DNA of 64,000 nucleotides, from contig NC_044016.1 of NCBI RefSeq assembly GCF_900496995.4, positions 20,192,932 through 20,256,931 of the forward strand, read 5' to 3'. The first letter of the stretch is position 1. Each line of letters begins with the position of its first letter. The notes under the pieces are model-generated. The model was not told the origin of the DNA and made no database searches. It saw only the letters and a list, made by a program, of their open reading frames with translations. The DNA comes from Aquila chrysaetos chrysaetos. Lineage: Eukaryota > Chordata > Aves > Accipitriformes > Accipitridae. Below, one piece after another: positions 50,701-62,700 of the stretch. Both the position numbers and the translations under genes were made by a program.

Positions 50701-53700
50701 TTTCAATAGCTCAACTTTTTAAAACAGCAGCTGCTTTCTAAAGGAGTTTACACGTGCACATGTAAGGGAAGAAGGAGCCAGTCTCCAAGTAAGTCTTGCA
50801 GGCTTCAGTCCTTCATTCAAATGGCTATGTTCACAGGACTGCCTCAAATTCCCAGCCCCGACCACATTTACTTCCAGTCATTCCTCATAGCCAGGGAAGT
50901 ATTTAAGTCACAAATGAAATTTAGAGCCTGCTGCACATCCATGGTGACAGCGCTATGGCAAACAGCAAGAAAGATATCCCTGGCTGCTCCAGCAAATGCC
51001 CGCCCAAGGCACAGAAATCTTGCCTTTCAGAGAAGCTGCTACATGTGGTTATTTATTGCTGTATTTTACAAATATTTATACAAGATTTAGAAAATTCAAT
51101 AAGGTGCAAAATTGCCCCTTTTAAGGTCCGCTGAAGGCAGTGAGTGACAGTTTTCCTTAATAGAAAACATAAATCAGCTCTGAGCACTACATAATGTAGG
51201 AGGCTCAGCATGAGCACTTTGAATACATTTTCTACATCAATGGGAAGATATGTCCACAGAATGTCGCCTGTTCAGAGGCCATGTGTTCTCTATACCTATT
51301 CTGGCAATTTCAACAAAACTTGCAATACATCAGTACAGCCACAATCTTGCTACAGAATATTATCAAGTCAACCTTGAAAAGGAAAGTCAGAAAATCCTAG
51401 CATTGCTTAAGCCAGAAAAGGCAGCTTTGACTGAACTTGTTCAGTACTATGAAAGACACTAAAAAAACCCTGGTTCTTAATACTCAGGAACACCAGAAAG
51501 AAGTCGGGGGGTGGCTCTGACTACACTGAATTTTCACATTGCAGCATCTCTCCAGCAAGGATTGTGTCTGGGGGGGAAGAAAGAAAAAAAGACCCTCTAC
51601 AAAAGTGCTGGCTGGGTTGTTGGGAAACTAAGTAAGAGGAAGACCCAATAAATAGTATATTTAGAATAAAAAGGAAATAGCATAAAGTTATTTATTTCAT
51701 CACAAAGAAAGCTACCCAAATATTTCCAGGCAGTCACTGTCACTAAGACGAGGAAGCCACTTTCCTCCCTTTTATTTTTTAAAAAACAAACCAACAAACT
51801 ACAATGCTATTTGGTACACAAAGCATATATAAAGGCAATTTTTCAGAACAGCCACTAAGGTAAAAGTGGACAAAAAGTATTTTGTGTTTTGCAGCAGTCT
51901 TGTGTGTGGTATAGTTGACTTCAGCAAGACTAACATAAGCAGACAGAGAATGGGCCTTTATTTTAAGAAGATCTAAATAACGGAAACTTTAACAAGAACA
52001 GGCAATCGCATGTCTGCTGCTAGGCATAAGCTAGCCACTACAAATTGGAGGCAGAATCCTGTGGGAGGTTTTTGCCTTCCTCAGAAGCACGACTGTAAAG
52101 GCTACTGCCAAAGGCACAGTATCAGGAGCAGTCTTGGTTGGGTATGATGACTTCTACTGTTGATAACGTAACTACAGAAAAACAAAACATACCTTTCCTT
52201 GACCTGCAAAAAGATAGATTTGTTCAGACATGCAGAAAGTTCTGATCAGAAAGAAACATACGCTCCTTTCTGAAATGTTATGCGAGACCTTCAGACAAAA
52301 CAGAAGCAATTATGTGAGGTTTCAGCACATTGCCAAAGCAAACCAGACTGAACAGAAAGCAAACAATGACCTGCTGGTGCACACATACAGCACAAACGAG
52401 GTAGCTAGAAAAATCAGAACTAAACCAACCCCTCATCTTCATAAAGGTACTTGACAGTTCCCCAGAGGATAACAAACAGCATTGGCACACCTGGGAAGAA
52501 AGGAGACAAGGTTGACACTGACATTGAGAGACAGGGAAAACAGAGAGAGGGACAAACCCCCTACATAATAATGAGCAACATGATTAACTGGTGGCAAGGC
52601 TGCAGCTGCTGCCCAGCACAGATGGCTGTCAATGGTAGGAGGAGGAATCTAACCTGCAAGTAACTAATGCATGTAACTCACTTTGTCTGGGCCCCCACCT
52701 AGCTCCTAATAGGCATGAAAAATGAACAACAGACCATCACCCCCATACTTGGTATATGCCAGCTTTTCCGTGGAAAGTTCCACAGAGGGGCCAAGGGAAC
52801 GAAATTTCTGGAAGCTGTGCTAGCCTCTATATTCACGCTAGAGAGGAGCGCAGTGTGCTCTGACCTGAGCCTTTCCATCCACATTTCTGCCTGTGGGTCA
52901 GCTACACTGTATTCAGGCAGCACCAAGCTCAGGCTGTCTCTTGGCATCGGGCTGGAGCACACTCAGCCCCACGTACCCCCAACAGCAAAGGGGACCATGG
53001 GCACACGACACATAGCAAGCATGCTCAGGCCTCCCCCGCAGAGAAGTCCCAAGTTTGGGCTGCGGTACTGGCATGGACTTGAGCAGCTGCAGCAAAGACA
53101 GCAGATGTATCCGGTCTTTGGGAAGAGGCTCGGTCCTATGCTTACCTGACAGTGTGTGTGCTACAGTTGGTCAGTTTATCTGGGGTGTAAAGGGAAGAGA
53201 GAAAAGCCAAATAAGCTGGCAGTCATTACTTGCTTTACAATGTCAAAGGCTCTCAAATTAATTTATTTCATTTATGAAATGCCTAGGTCTTGAAAAATAA
53301 TTTTAAACTGCGTCTACCAACCAATACTCAATATAGGGAATGCCAAAAAAGCCCACAAGGAAGGAAAGCACGTTGAGACTCAACGAGCAGGATAAGGAAT
53401 TTCTGCCTAAGGATGAATCAAGTTGGTCTAATTCCTCTGTGTACCTCCTTGGAGAGTGTCTGATGATGTATGTACATTGTATAGGAAGGGCAACATTTAA
53501 TGTGCTTTGTTATTCCATTCTTAAGAACCAATATGGTAAGGGACCATAAGAACATCAATGTGCAACAGTAAGCACTGCACAGAGCAAATACACAGTTCCT
53601 GACAGCATAAGCCACAGGGAAATCGGTGATCTCCTGCAGTCTGAAAATCTACAAGCAGTATCTGTAATGGGTATTATCTGTAAAAACCTTCTGTCTTGTT

Positions 53701-56700
53701 GTACTGCATTCTTTCTCTAGTATCAGAATAGCTAAATACTACAGACACAAAAGACCAATTAATTCTCCTTAATCAGTTAAAAAAAGAGAGAGAATAAAGA
53801 GCAGCAAGAAAAAAAAATTAGAATAATAGCAAAGAATGAATTGAGTGATATCATTGGGGCAAGTGGTTGAACATGTTCCATGGATGTACTTGATACCAAG
53901 AGTACACAATATTTTGGGAGCAAAGTTACTGAGAACTCCATGCTGCTTTGATAGTGGCATAAGAGATTAAGAACAGGCTCATTACAAATCACTTCCAAAC
54001 ACAAATGAGCCTTTGATTCAGAGAAACTAATTAGAGTTTGAATTATTCCTTTCTTGACTTTGCTGAGAATTAAGACATCTTAATATGAAACTTACAGGAT
54101 AAGACACGAACACTGGGAGCACAAAGGTGCAGGGAACGATATATCGAGTGATAACGATTTGTGGATATCTCCATCTTCTGGATACGTCAGAAATCTCTCC
54201 ATATTTAATCACGTTACTTGACATTTGAATTGAGAATCTGATATTAATATTATATTTCAAAAGAGCCTAGCTAGAGAGAGGCTGGTATTATTGAACTGCA
54301 TCAGTACCTGCTATGCAAATATTATACAAATTAATAGGCAGCGTGTACCAGGTGACTTGTTCAACATCCTCTGCCCACTCCCACTTGTGATGCAGGCCCC
54401 TGGTGCCTTAGTGTTGCAACACCATCAGTCATGTTATTTTCCATGCTAGCAATACACATTTAATCTGAGACAGAAGGACTTAACAGTGCAATACATACAT
54501 GTAAGCTTTGAACGTCAGTGCAAAGTCTACATGCAAACCATCTGACATCTACCAAATTCACAAAGTCTTGTCCTAAGAAATGGGTGGCTCTGAACACTGT
54601 CTGGGACACACTCTCAGCAGATGGGAATGCATCCAGTTTTCCAAAGCCCTAGTCAAGATCTAAAGAGGAGGCTGCCCCAAGAACGTTCCCTAATCTACCT
54701 CAAAGTCTGCAGAAGTCATTCACAACAGCAAAAGAGCAAGTCTGCAGCACCTCTGCAATAACTGTAGTTTGCAAGGATCACTGAGGCTCTCCATAGATTA
54801 ATTTACAATCTTGATACCTAAATAACCTGCATTAATTGGCACAAATGCAAATATTATTCTGGTTACTTCATTCAGTCAAGAGAAGTTTGGCTGACTTGAG
54901 CAGGCAGTGGAAGCAAACTGTATACAACTCCTTGAATAAACTCTACAGATGACTATCATTCATTAACAGAATCAGCATTGTGTTCCAATCCTGGGCTCCC
55001 AACATGCAGCTGTTTTGGTGCATCTGACTTTCAGTCCTACTCTTCTTTCTCTTGCTGCTGCTATTCAAAGAATATCAGATATCTGAGAAAAAACTGCACC
55101 CGTTTATAGGATGCACTTATTTAAAATATAGGCTGAACTCTTCCTGGTTTTGCTCTTTGTTATACAGAAAGCTCCGGGATCAATCTTTGCCCAGATTAAG
55201 TAACCACAGAAAGGTGTCTGTATTCTGGAAATGGTAACGTCTACTTTTCTCTGTACTACATCACTGCTGAAGATGCCAGAAACTGCAACAGCCTGCTCAT
55301 AATAGCTTCTGCCTTGTTAATTCTCTCAGGCTGATAACTGAACAAAATTCTTTGAATACTACATGGTGATTATGAAATCTGTCAAGTGTACTAGGAAATA
55401 AGCATGCCTACAGCTCAACTAATAAAGTTCAACTTCAAATGACAGGGCACAGGGCATCTGAATTATAGGCTGAGATAATAATATATATTATAGATGATGA
55501 GAAAGTAATGGAACTGCCAAATCAACATCTTAAAACCCCACTGCATATATAAGCAGCATGACTTACTTATTTTCACTCTAGCTTACATATTCTACACCTG
55601 GACAGGTATCTGCATAGTAAGGAAAAAAAAAAGAGTTGGAAAACCAGGCATTATCCAGAATGATAATAGGATGGGGTAGGTTAGAGAAGGAAGCTGTGAG
55701 AAATTCTGCACAGGAACCACCGTTTGGTTGACATTTTCACAATGCTCCACTGTCCCTAATGAGCAGAGAAGAGGGCAATTTGTGGAGCTGCTAGTGGAAG
55801 TTACCGTGTCCTGATAACAGCATGTAGAAATCAGTCTCTTCGTTTAATGAGTCTGAGATATTTTGGTAACAGAACAGAAAAGCTCAGGCTTGTTCTGGAG
55901 TCCTTTGAGTAGCAGGTACCATGAAAGGTCTCACCAGGTGGTGCTGTTCCATGCTAGCTTCTTTACCTTACCTTGAGGTGCAAGCAAGTGTTCATTCTTA
56001 CAGACACACGGTATTTCTAGCTTTGCATTGTACCACATTTTACATAAAGGCAATTTCAGGGAAGAAAGATGTATGAAGAGCAAGAGAGGCTCCCCTCATC
56101 CTCACGTGCTGATTAGAGATTCCTCCTGAAGTAAATTTGTCTCTGTAGGACCAGAGCACTGCCATTCTGCCTTAAATGATCCTTAAATAAGGACATATTC
56201 CAAATACAGCATTTTAGGACTCATGAGTTTGTGTATAAGCTCATATTTCAGATGACATCACTGGTTTCCATGTGGTGAGAAGTTCAACCTCCAAGACAAT
56301 CAGGCACACAAACCAGAATGACTCTATTGCTGCCAGAAGAACTCTGATCCTCCTCTTTCTCTCAGAAACCATCCAGGGTGGTCTGACTTGATCAACTGCT
56401 TGACATACGAATGCAGGAAGTATGTGATGAGGAACTGAAAGAAGCGATAAACATGTCTAGATGTAAAAAGACTAAGAGCACTGAAGATGTGAGAAGAAAA
56501 GATGAAATGTTTTTCTTTCTAAGAAAGGAAAAGCATGAAAGAGTTTAATCCAGAAGACAAAAAGTGAAGAGAATTAAGAGAAACTCCTGACAGACTTATT
56601 TCCTACCAAGATCAGTCTGGACACAAAACCTATTTTCACATCCTTGACTGAAACACAGTTTTCATTTGAAAACACACAAGAAGTGGTCAGTGCAATGAAT

Positions 56701-59700
56701 GCATCCTGTTGCTGCTACACTGAGTTCATACTGGGGGCTTCAGAAGGAAGGTTTCTTTACTGGCTGTGTTCCAGTCAGATCTTCCTCACAATCAGGATGT
56801 GGATTTTGACACCCTAGCCAGGCTTCCTGCCTTTAATAGCTTCATTCCCTCAAAGTATTCTTCCTCAGAGCAAGTTTGGATTGCCAAGGCTTGGAAGGAA
56901 GGGGATTATTTATTTTTTATGGCAGTTTCCCTGCTGCAAGTGCAGCTGGGTCTAAAATTGCCACAGAAGCTCAGAGAACATTTAGCTTTTTATTAACATT
57001 TTCTTCTTAGCCTTTAGTGCTGAAAATTGTCTCCTGTCATTCTTCCTGCCTGGATGTCACACACACTGTGGGGTGTTGCTGCTGTTTCCCCACTCCTCCC
57101 TCCTCCCTGCTTCTGAATGTGATCAGGTCCTTTTTCCACTAAAAGCTGCTGAAAGATGCATACAACAGCATTACAGTATAAACTGCTCTTCTCCAGAGAC
57201 CACTTTATACAGCACTGACACAGCTGCTTGAAGTCAATGTCAAGCTCAGCGACTCTTCACTTGGGCTCGGACACAATCAACACTGAGTTGGTGTTCTGGA
57301 CACCCTGATTAAGAGCAGTCTGCATATCCCGAGAAACAAACAAAACAAAAAGGTAATCATCTTCATCTCTGTAGTGACATTGTTTTCTTTCCCCCTTCTG
57401 CAAATGTTTTGTTCTCTCTAGAAGGTGAGATCTGTGGTCAAGGATTTCTCTTATGCCAGAGGAAGGAAGCACCAGGTACCAGCAATGTATAGCAACAGAT
57501 TTTTTTTCTGCAAGTGATAATGACTGAATCAACATCCTGTTTAGCTGCTGTTGTGCTGATCTCCACACTGAAAGGAAAAACTCATCTACCTGCTCTGCCA
57601 TTAGCCTATTAAGAATTTTGTTTGTTGATGCTGTTAGTGTTTCTGCTTCCCCCCGCCCCCCATCAGCTTTGAAAATGGCATAAACCGTTGTTTTTGCAGT
57701 AGGATATGTGGAACTCAAGATTGACACAAATGTATGAAAGTCTGCTTTTACAAAGAAAAAGAAGACATAAGCAAGACATTTCCCACATTAAATGAAATAG
57801 GAAAAAATTTAACACTGCCATCTCAAAGCCTAGTATGGCATGAAATCTCAACAAGGAAGTGGCCATTACAGGAATACAGTTACCTCACAAGTAATCAGGA
57901 AGGTTTATAGAATCCTATTAATATACATGAGGTTGATATAAGTGACTGACATTTTCTAAAACTACATTGGTTTCCTTAGGTCTGTCAAGCTTTTATAACT
58001 TTTCTAGCTTTTGCAAAGTACAATAACACAAGATAAACAGATTTTTCCCCTTATAAAACACTTCCAACAGCAAGAATAACTACTCATTTGAACTGATACT
58101 AAATGGACTACTGTCTAATAACATTATGAACTGACCTGAAATTATCACATAGCAAAAATATATTTGGGAAATATTTATTAATTTTTCTTTACACTCCTCA
58201 CTGCTAACTGTTCCTAGGAAAACACAGACTGAGTATGGTATCTTTTACATGTTTCTGTTTGAAAAGCAGGTTTATCCTTTCCATGTTTTGAATTGAGATG
58301 AAATGATCATGTTAGACATAAAATGGGAGAAGTGCTTTTCTTTATTTACACAATTATGTGGACTTTTTCCCGTGTTATAACAAAATATAGCACTATTTAA
58401 TATAGCAGTTTAAAAGCTTGGACAGTAATATGTATTGGGATATTTCTACCTATTTGAGAACTGGCCCTTACATTACAGTTTTGCTTAGGATTACCTGAGG
58501 AAATAATTTGCTCTAGTTTTTTCTTTGTTCTGAGACCTGTTGTTCCTTGAAAGAAGTACAACAGGGCAAACATCATGACCAAGAGTATCTGCAAACACTC
58601 AGGTGGACAAAAACCTTGAGGAGAATACACAGTTTTATTCATATGTACATTTGAGAGAAGTACAAGTGCAAACATATGCGATCACATGGGGGATTGCAGA
58701 AGGTATTCAGACAGCAAAAACAATACTGTATGGTCTGTAAGTGATCACAAAGTTCAGTTATAATTAGAAGAAATAACAACATGAAATGACTAACACCCAC
58801 TAAGTTTGTGAACAATACATATATGAAATCTTAAAACATAAATATTCATCAAATGATGAGTAATGAACAGGTTAAAAAATTATCCTGTAAGAGGACAATT
58901 CATTAACAGAACAAAGGGTCAGGGTATCAAATCAGCTCTGACAATTAAATATATATTTTTTGTTTGATCCAGCTTTATTTTTACAGTTAATCAACTATTT
59001 CAAAGAGCAGGACACTCAGCTCAAACAGGAACCTACTGTCTCTCTGAAGCCTTGGCATTATGCTGAGGCTATCATGCTGCTCAAACCGCCGCCCCCCAGA
59101 AATCTTCTAAGCATTACATACAGCAGAAAGATACCTGGTGAGGGACCTGAGCACCCAAAAAATGGAATCACCAGCGAAGCAGCAAGAAAGAGCGGAAAAG
59201 TTCTTCATATCTTTCCACTTGTTAGAGAAGAAACTGGTATAACTGATCTGGGAGCAGTGAAACAGCAGATGCTTCTGCATTTGAAGGTGGAGAATCATTC
59301 ACAAGGTTTGCACATGCAGCCATGGCTGGAATAGCAAGAAACTGTGCAGATGAGAGTTGAATGGCACGGGCAGAGCTTTTCTAGGAAGCTTGGATGAAAC
59401 CCATACATCCAGTGCCAAGTTCTGGCATTGCCACTCAATTCCACAAACTCATCCAGAAATTAAATATACAGTAGCAAAACTTCCATTGTAAAGGAAGAGC
59501 AAAACCAAAATAGCATCTTCTGTTTCTGCCTTCTGCTTTTGCAAGAGACAAACTATAATTAGAAGTGATTCAGATCAAAACTATCATATCCCTTACTTAT
59601 AAAACAACACAATACCCTCAGGATTTGGCTAGATATAATTGTGCTTTAATTTCCTTTCCATTTCCTCCCATGACCTCAGTCAGTGCTTCAGGATAGCTAG

Positions 59701-59703
59701 CTC

Positions 59704-59747
<44 letters not shown>

Positions 59748-62700
59748 GAGGGTATGGCTATTCATAAAATATGATTAAAACATACATAGTTCAAATGTTA
59801 TACAAGATGCTGTTGCTTTTGCTGCATGTCCTATATAAAACAATAATAGAAAATAGAGAACTTCTTAACTAAAACTCTCCAGCAGGAAACTGCTATTACT
59901 TGCATGTATTTATTCCCATCAAAACACCAGAAAGCCTTTGCTCCTCATATATCACTATTCAGTAGAATTGAGTAATTCACGGTAAGCCATTTATATGCAT
60001 TTTACCAGTGAACTAATTTGCTAGAATATTCACAGTTGGCAAATCCATAGAGAAGGACAGTCAAAGCAATTTAAATGTTCAAACCAGTTTCTGTGAAAGC
60101 ACTTGCAGTATTTACTTGGATTTACCTTCAGCTTTCCAAAAGCCACCTGACTTCCACCAAAAGCGGAGGGGGGAGAATGCAATAAAAGCACAAGAGATCA
60201 TTCCAAAAATAGGATTAAACTTGAACAGTAATATATTTTCAGGCTAACTGGACAGTGAAAGAATCAAAGCATTAGCCTTTCTACAGAAGGCGACTCTGGC
60301 TCAACCAACTGATTTCAAGGCATCACAGTCCTTAATCTCAAGGTCATACATGCCCATGGCACGCACACCCTGAGCACTCTTTTGCCCGACAATCACTACT
60401 TAACCTGCTCTGCCCACATAACCAACCTGACAACTCCCTGCTAGCACCTCCTTGTTCCTCAGCCCCTTTGCATCCCCCCGGCTCACACTGCCACCATTTC
60501 TCTACTGTTATCCTTGACCAGGTACAAGGTATCATCGCTATTTTGCACCACAAGTACTTAACACATGTTTGAATGTAATGGGAAACTTTCAGGAGATGAA
60601 GCAGGGCAGTCCAGGAAAGCCCACAGTCACCTGGAATCACCCACACATATTTTGTATTGGGAAACTGATGTCTTGCATGAAAAGTACCATGTGCCTGCCA
60701 TTGGTTTGGGGAGTTTCTGTGGTGTCGCACAGCCCCTGCATTATGAACACAGAGCCTCTACGCCATGAGCACCCAAGAGCTGTGCCAGCCCAGCACTCTC
60801 CAGCTCAACCAAGGTAAGGGATCGGGAACCAAAACGGAATGGAGAGTGCAGGACTTGAACTGGGCAGCATGACGATAGACACACAATATTTTTTCCTATT
60901 ATATCATCTGCCAGTGTATGCAGCCACAGGTGGACATATGAAAGATCAACTTACCCCAGCCAATGCAGAGATAAAGCCGAAAAATCCTCTGCTCAGAAAA
61001 GACTGAAAGTACCAGCAGCGTGTACAGGTACATGCCTTCCACCAGCAACCAGTAGTAGTTTGCAGCCACACAATACTGCATCATCACAAAGACCAAGCGG
61101 CAGCTGAGTGATTCCTGTGATGGAAGAAATGATGTCAGATGAATGTGACGGGGCTGAGACTAAAAGTATGCTAACCCAAAAGACCGGTTCTCTCTCCTAC
61201 TCTTGCTCCTCAAAACAATGCTTGCTAAATTAATCACATTTGTGTACTGAAGGGACAGAAGCCAGTAACAGGTGCTATACACAGCAGATAGATGCTTTCA
61301 ACAACATTCCTCCTTTAAAAAAAATTAAAATTACACATTCTGCATTTTCCCTCAATAAGCGATGTATTATAATTTGAAAAGCACAACGCAAAGATGAAAA
61401 GAAGAGCAAGTGAAAGGTACTGTATCAACTGCAGTCAGTGAATCTTTTCACTTCCCCAGATACTCTATTCTGCAGCTGAGAATTTCTCTATTAAAGAGCA
61501 AATAATGGATGCCATAATGTTGACTATTTTCAAAAGTAAAAGCTTTTTGATAGAACAGTAATTTCGCCCAGTGCATCACATTTAAGTGCAAAATCTCTCT
61601 TGGCTGGTAAATTACAGAGAGGTGGTCAGCAGGGCTTTAGATAAGTATGAAACCTGATTACCTAATTAATATACCCATCAGATCTGATGAAACCACTATT
61701 GGATAAATCATGTGTGAAAGCATAAAGCCTAGGGGTTTTTTGGAAGGAGGGAATGACTGACAATCCAATACGAACATTTCCATACCATTTAAGATATGTA
61801 TTACAATGTTATTTTCTGCCAATTGATACATTGTGGATGAGAAAAAATCAACCATCATGTGAGATTGACTATGTGGTATTAGCACTTAAGCCTTAGGCAG
61901 AGTGTCAGAAAAGGATGGGTACTAAGTATGCATCAGAAGACATACCCTTTACGACCTCAACCCTGTATTGCAGCAGCAAACGCTGTACCCATATTCTAGA
62001 ATCACAAGAGCTGTACAGATAATGAAAATCCCTTTCTTTGAAGATTCAAGTACCTTTTGTATTCCAGATCTGAAGGGAGAAAGGCATGCTTTCATCATGT
62101 TCACAAAAGAGTTGTATATCCCCTCCCTTCGACCAGAAGTATTTAATTAGCCCTGTTCTTCCAAAGCTTTTCTAAATGCTTTCAAATTTGCATTTTAATC
62201 AGATGCTTCCCTTTTTTCAGTCATCAACAGATTATAAAGATCTCCAAGAATGACCAACTAATTTGGACATTATACAAAATGGACAGTCCTATCACAAAAA
62301 GTACCAGCTTAGGGAAATGAATGGCCTCTTGTCACTGCTAGAAGAAATGAACCTGCAGCATGAGAAGAAGATACGAGCATTTGTATATATAAAAAATCCA
62401 CCTCTTCATCTTTCCTCTGTCTAGTAGGGGCAAACTTCCCCCAGGCAGAGAAACATGCCACGGCATCAATTACTTGCCTGTACCAAGCCCGGGGTGGCAC
62501 AACTACAACTGCGTACATTGCGCTACAAGTTTCAGAGAAACTCTGTGGACTGAAGAACAGCATGTTGTACAACAAGGGTTGTACAAAATGAAAACACCTG
62601 CTGTCATGCAGACACACCACAGTGATGACTCCAATACTCTGAGAACCACCACAGTGTCTGCCCCTACCTGGAAGGAGATAAGTCCTTCCCACTGGTGCTC

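Noticed and set aside
54100..54200. Exon-like minus-strand stretch reading [19 protein letters not shown] before a GTAAGT
   Set aside because: It looked like a possible TM4 exon of GLP1R, but it does not align with the receptor, and the true 61-bp exon 8 was found at 52430-52490.
57257..57727. 156-codon minus-strand frame in GLP1R intron 7
   Set aside because: No recognisable motif and no matching splice structure. One frame of this size is expected by chance in 64 kb of both strands.
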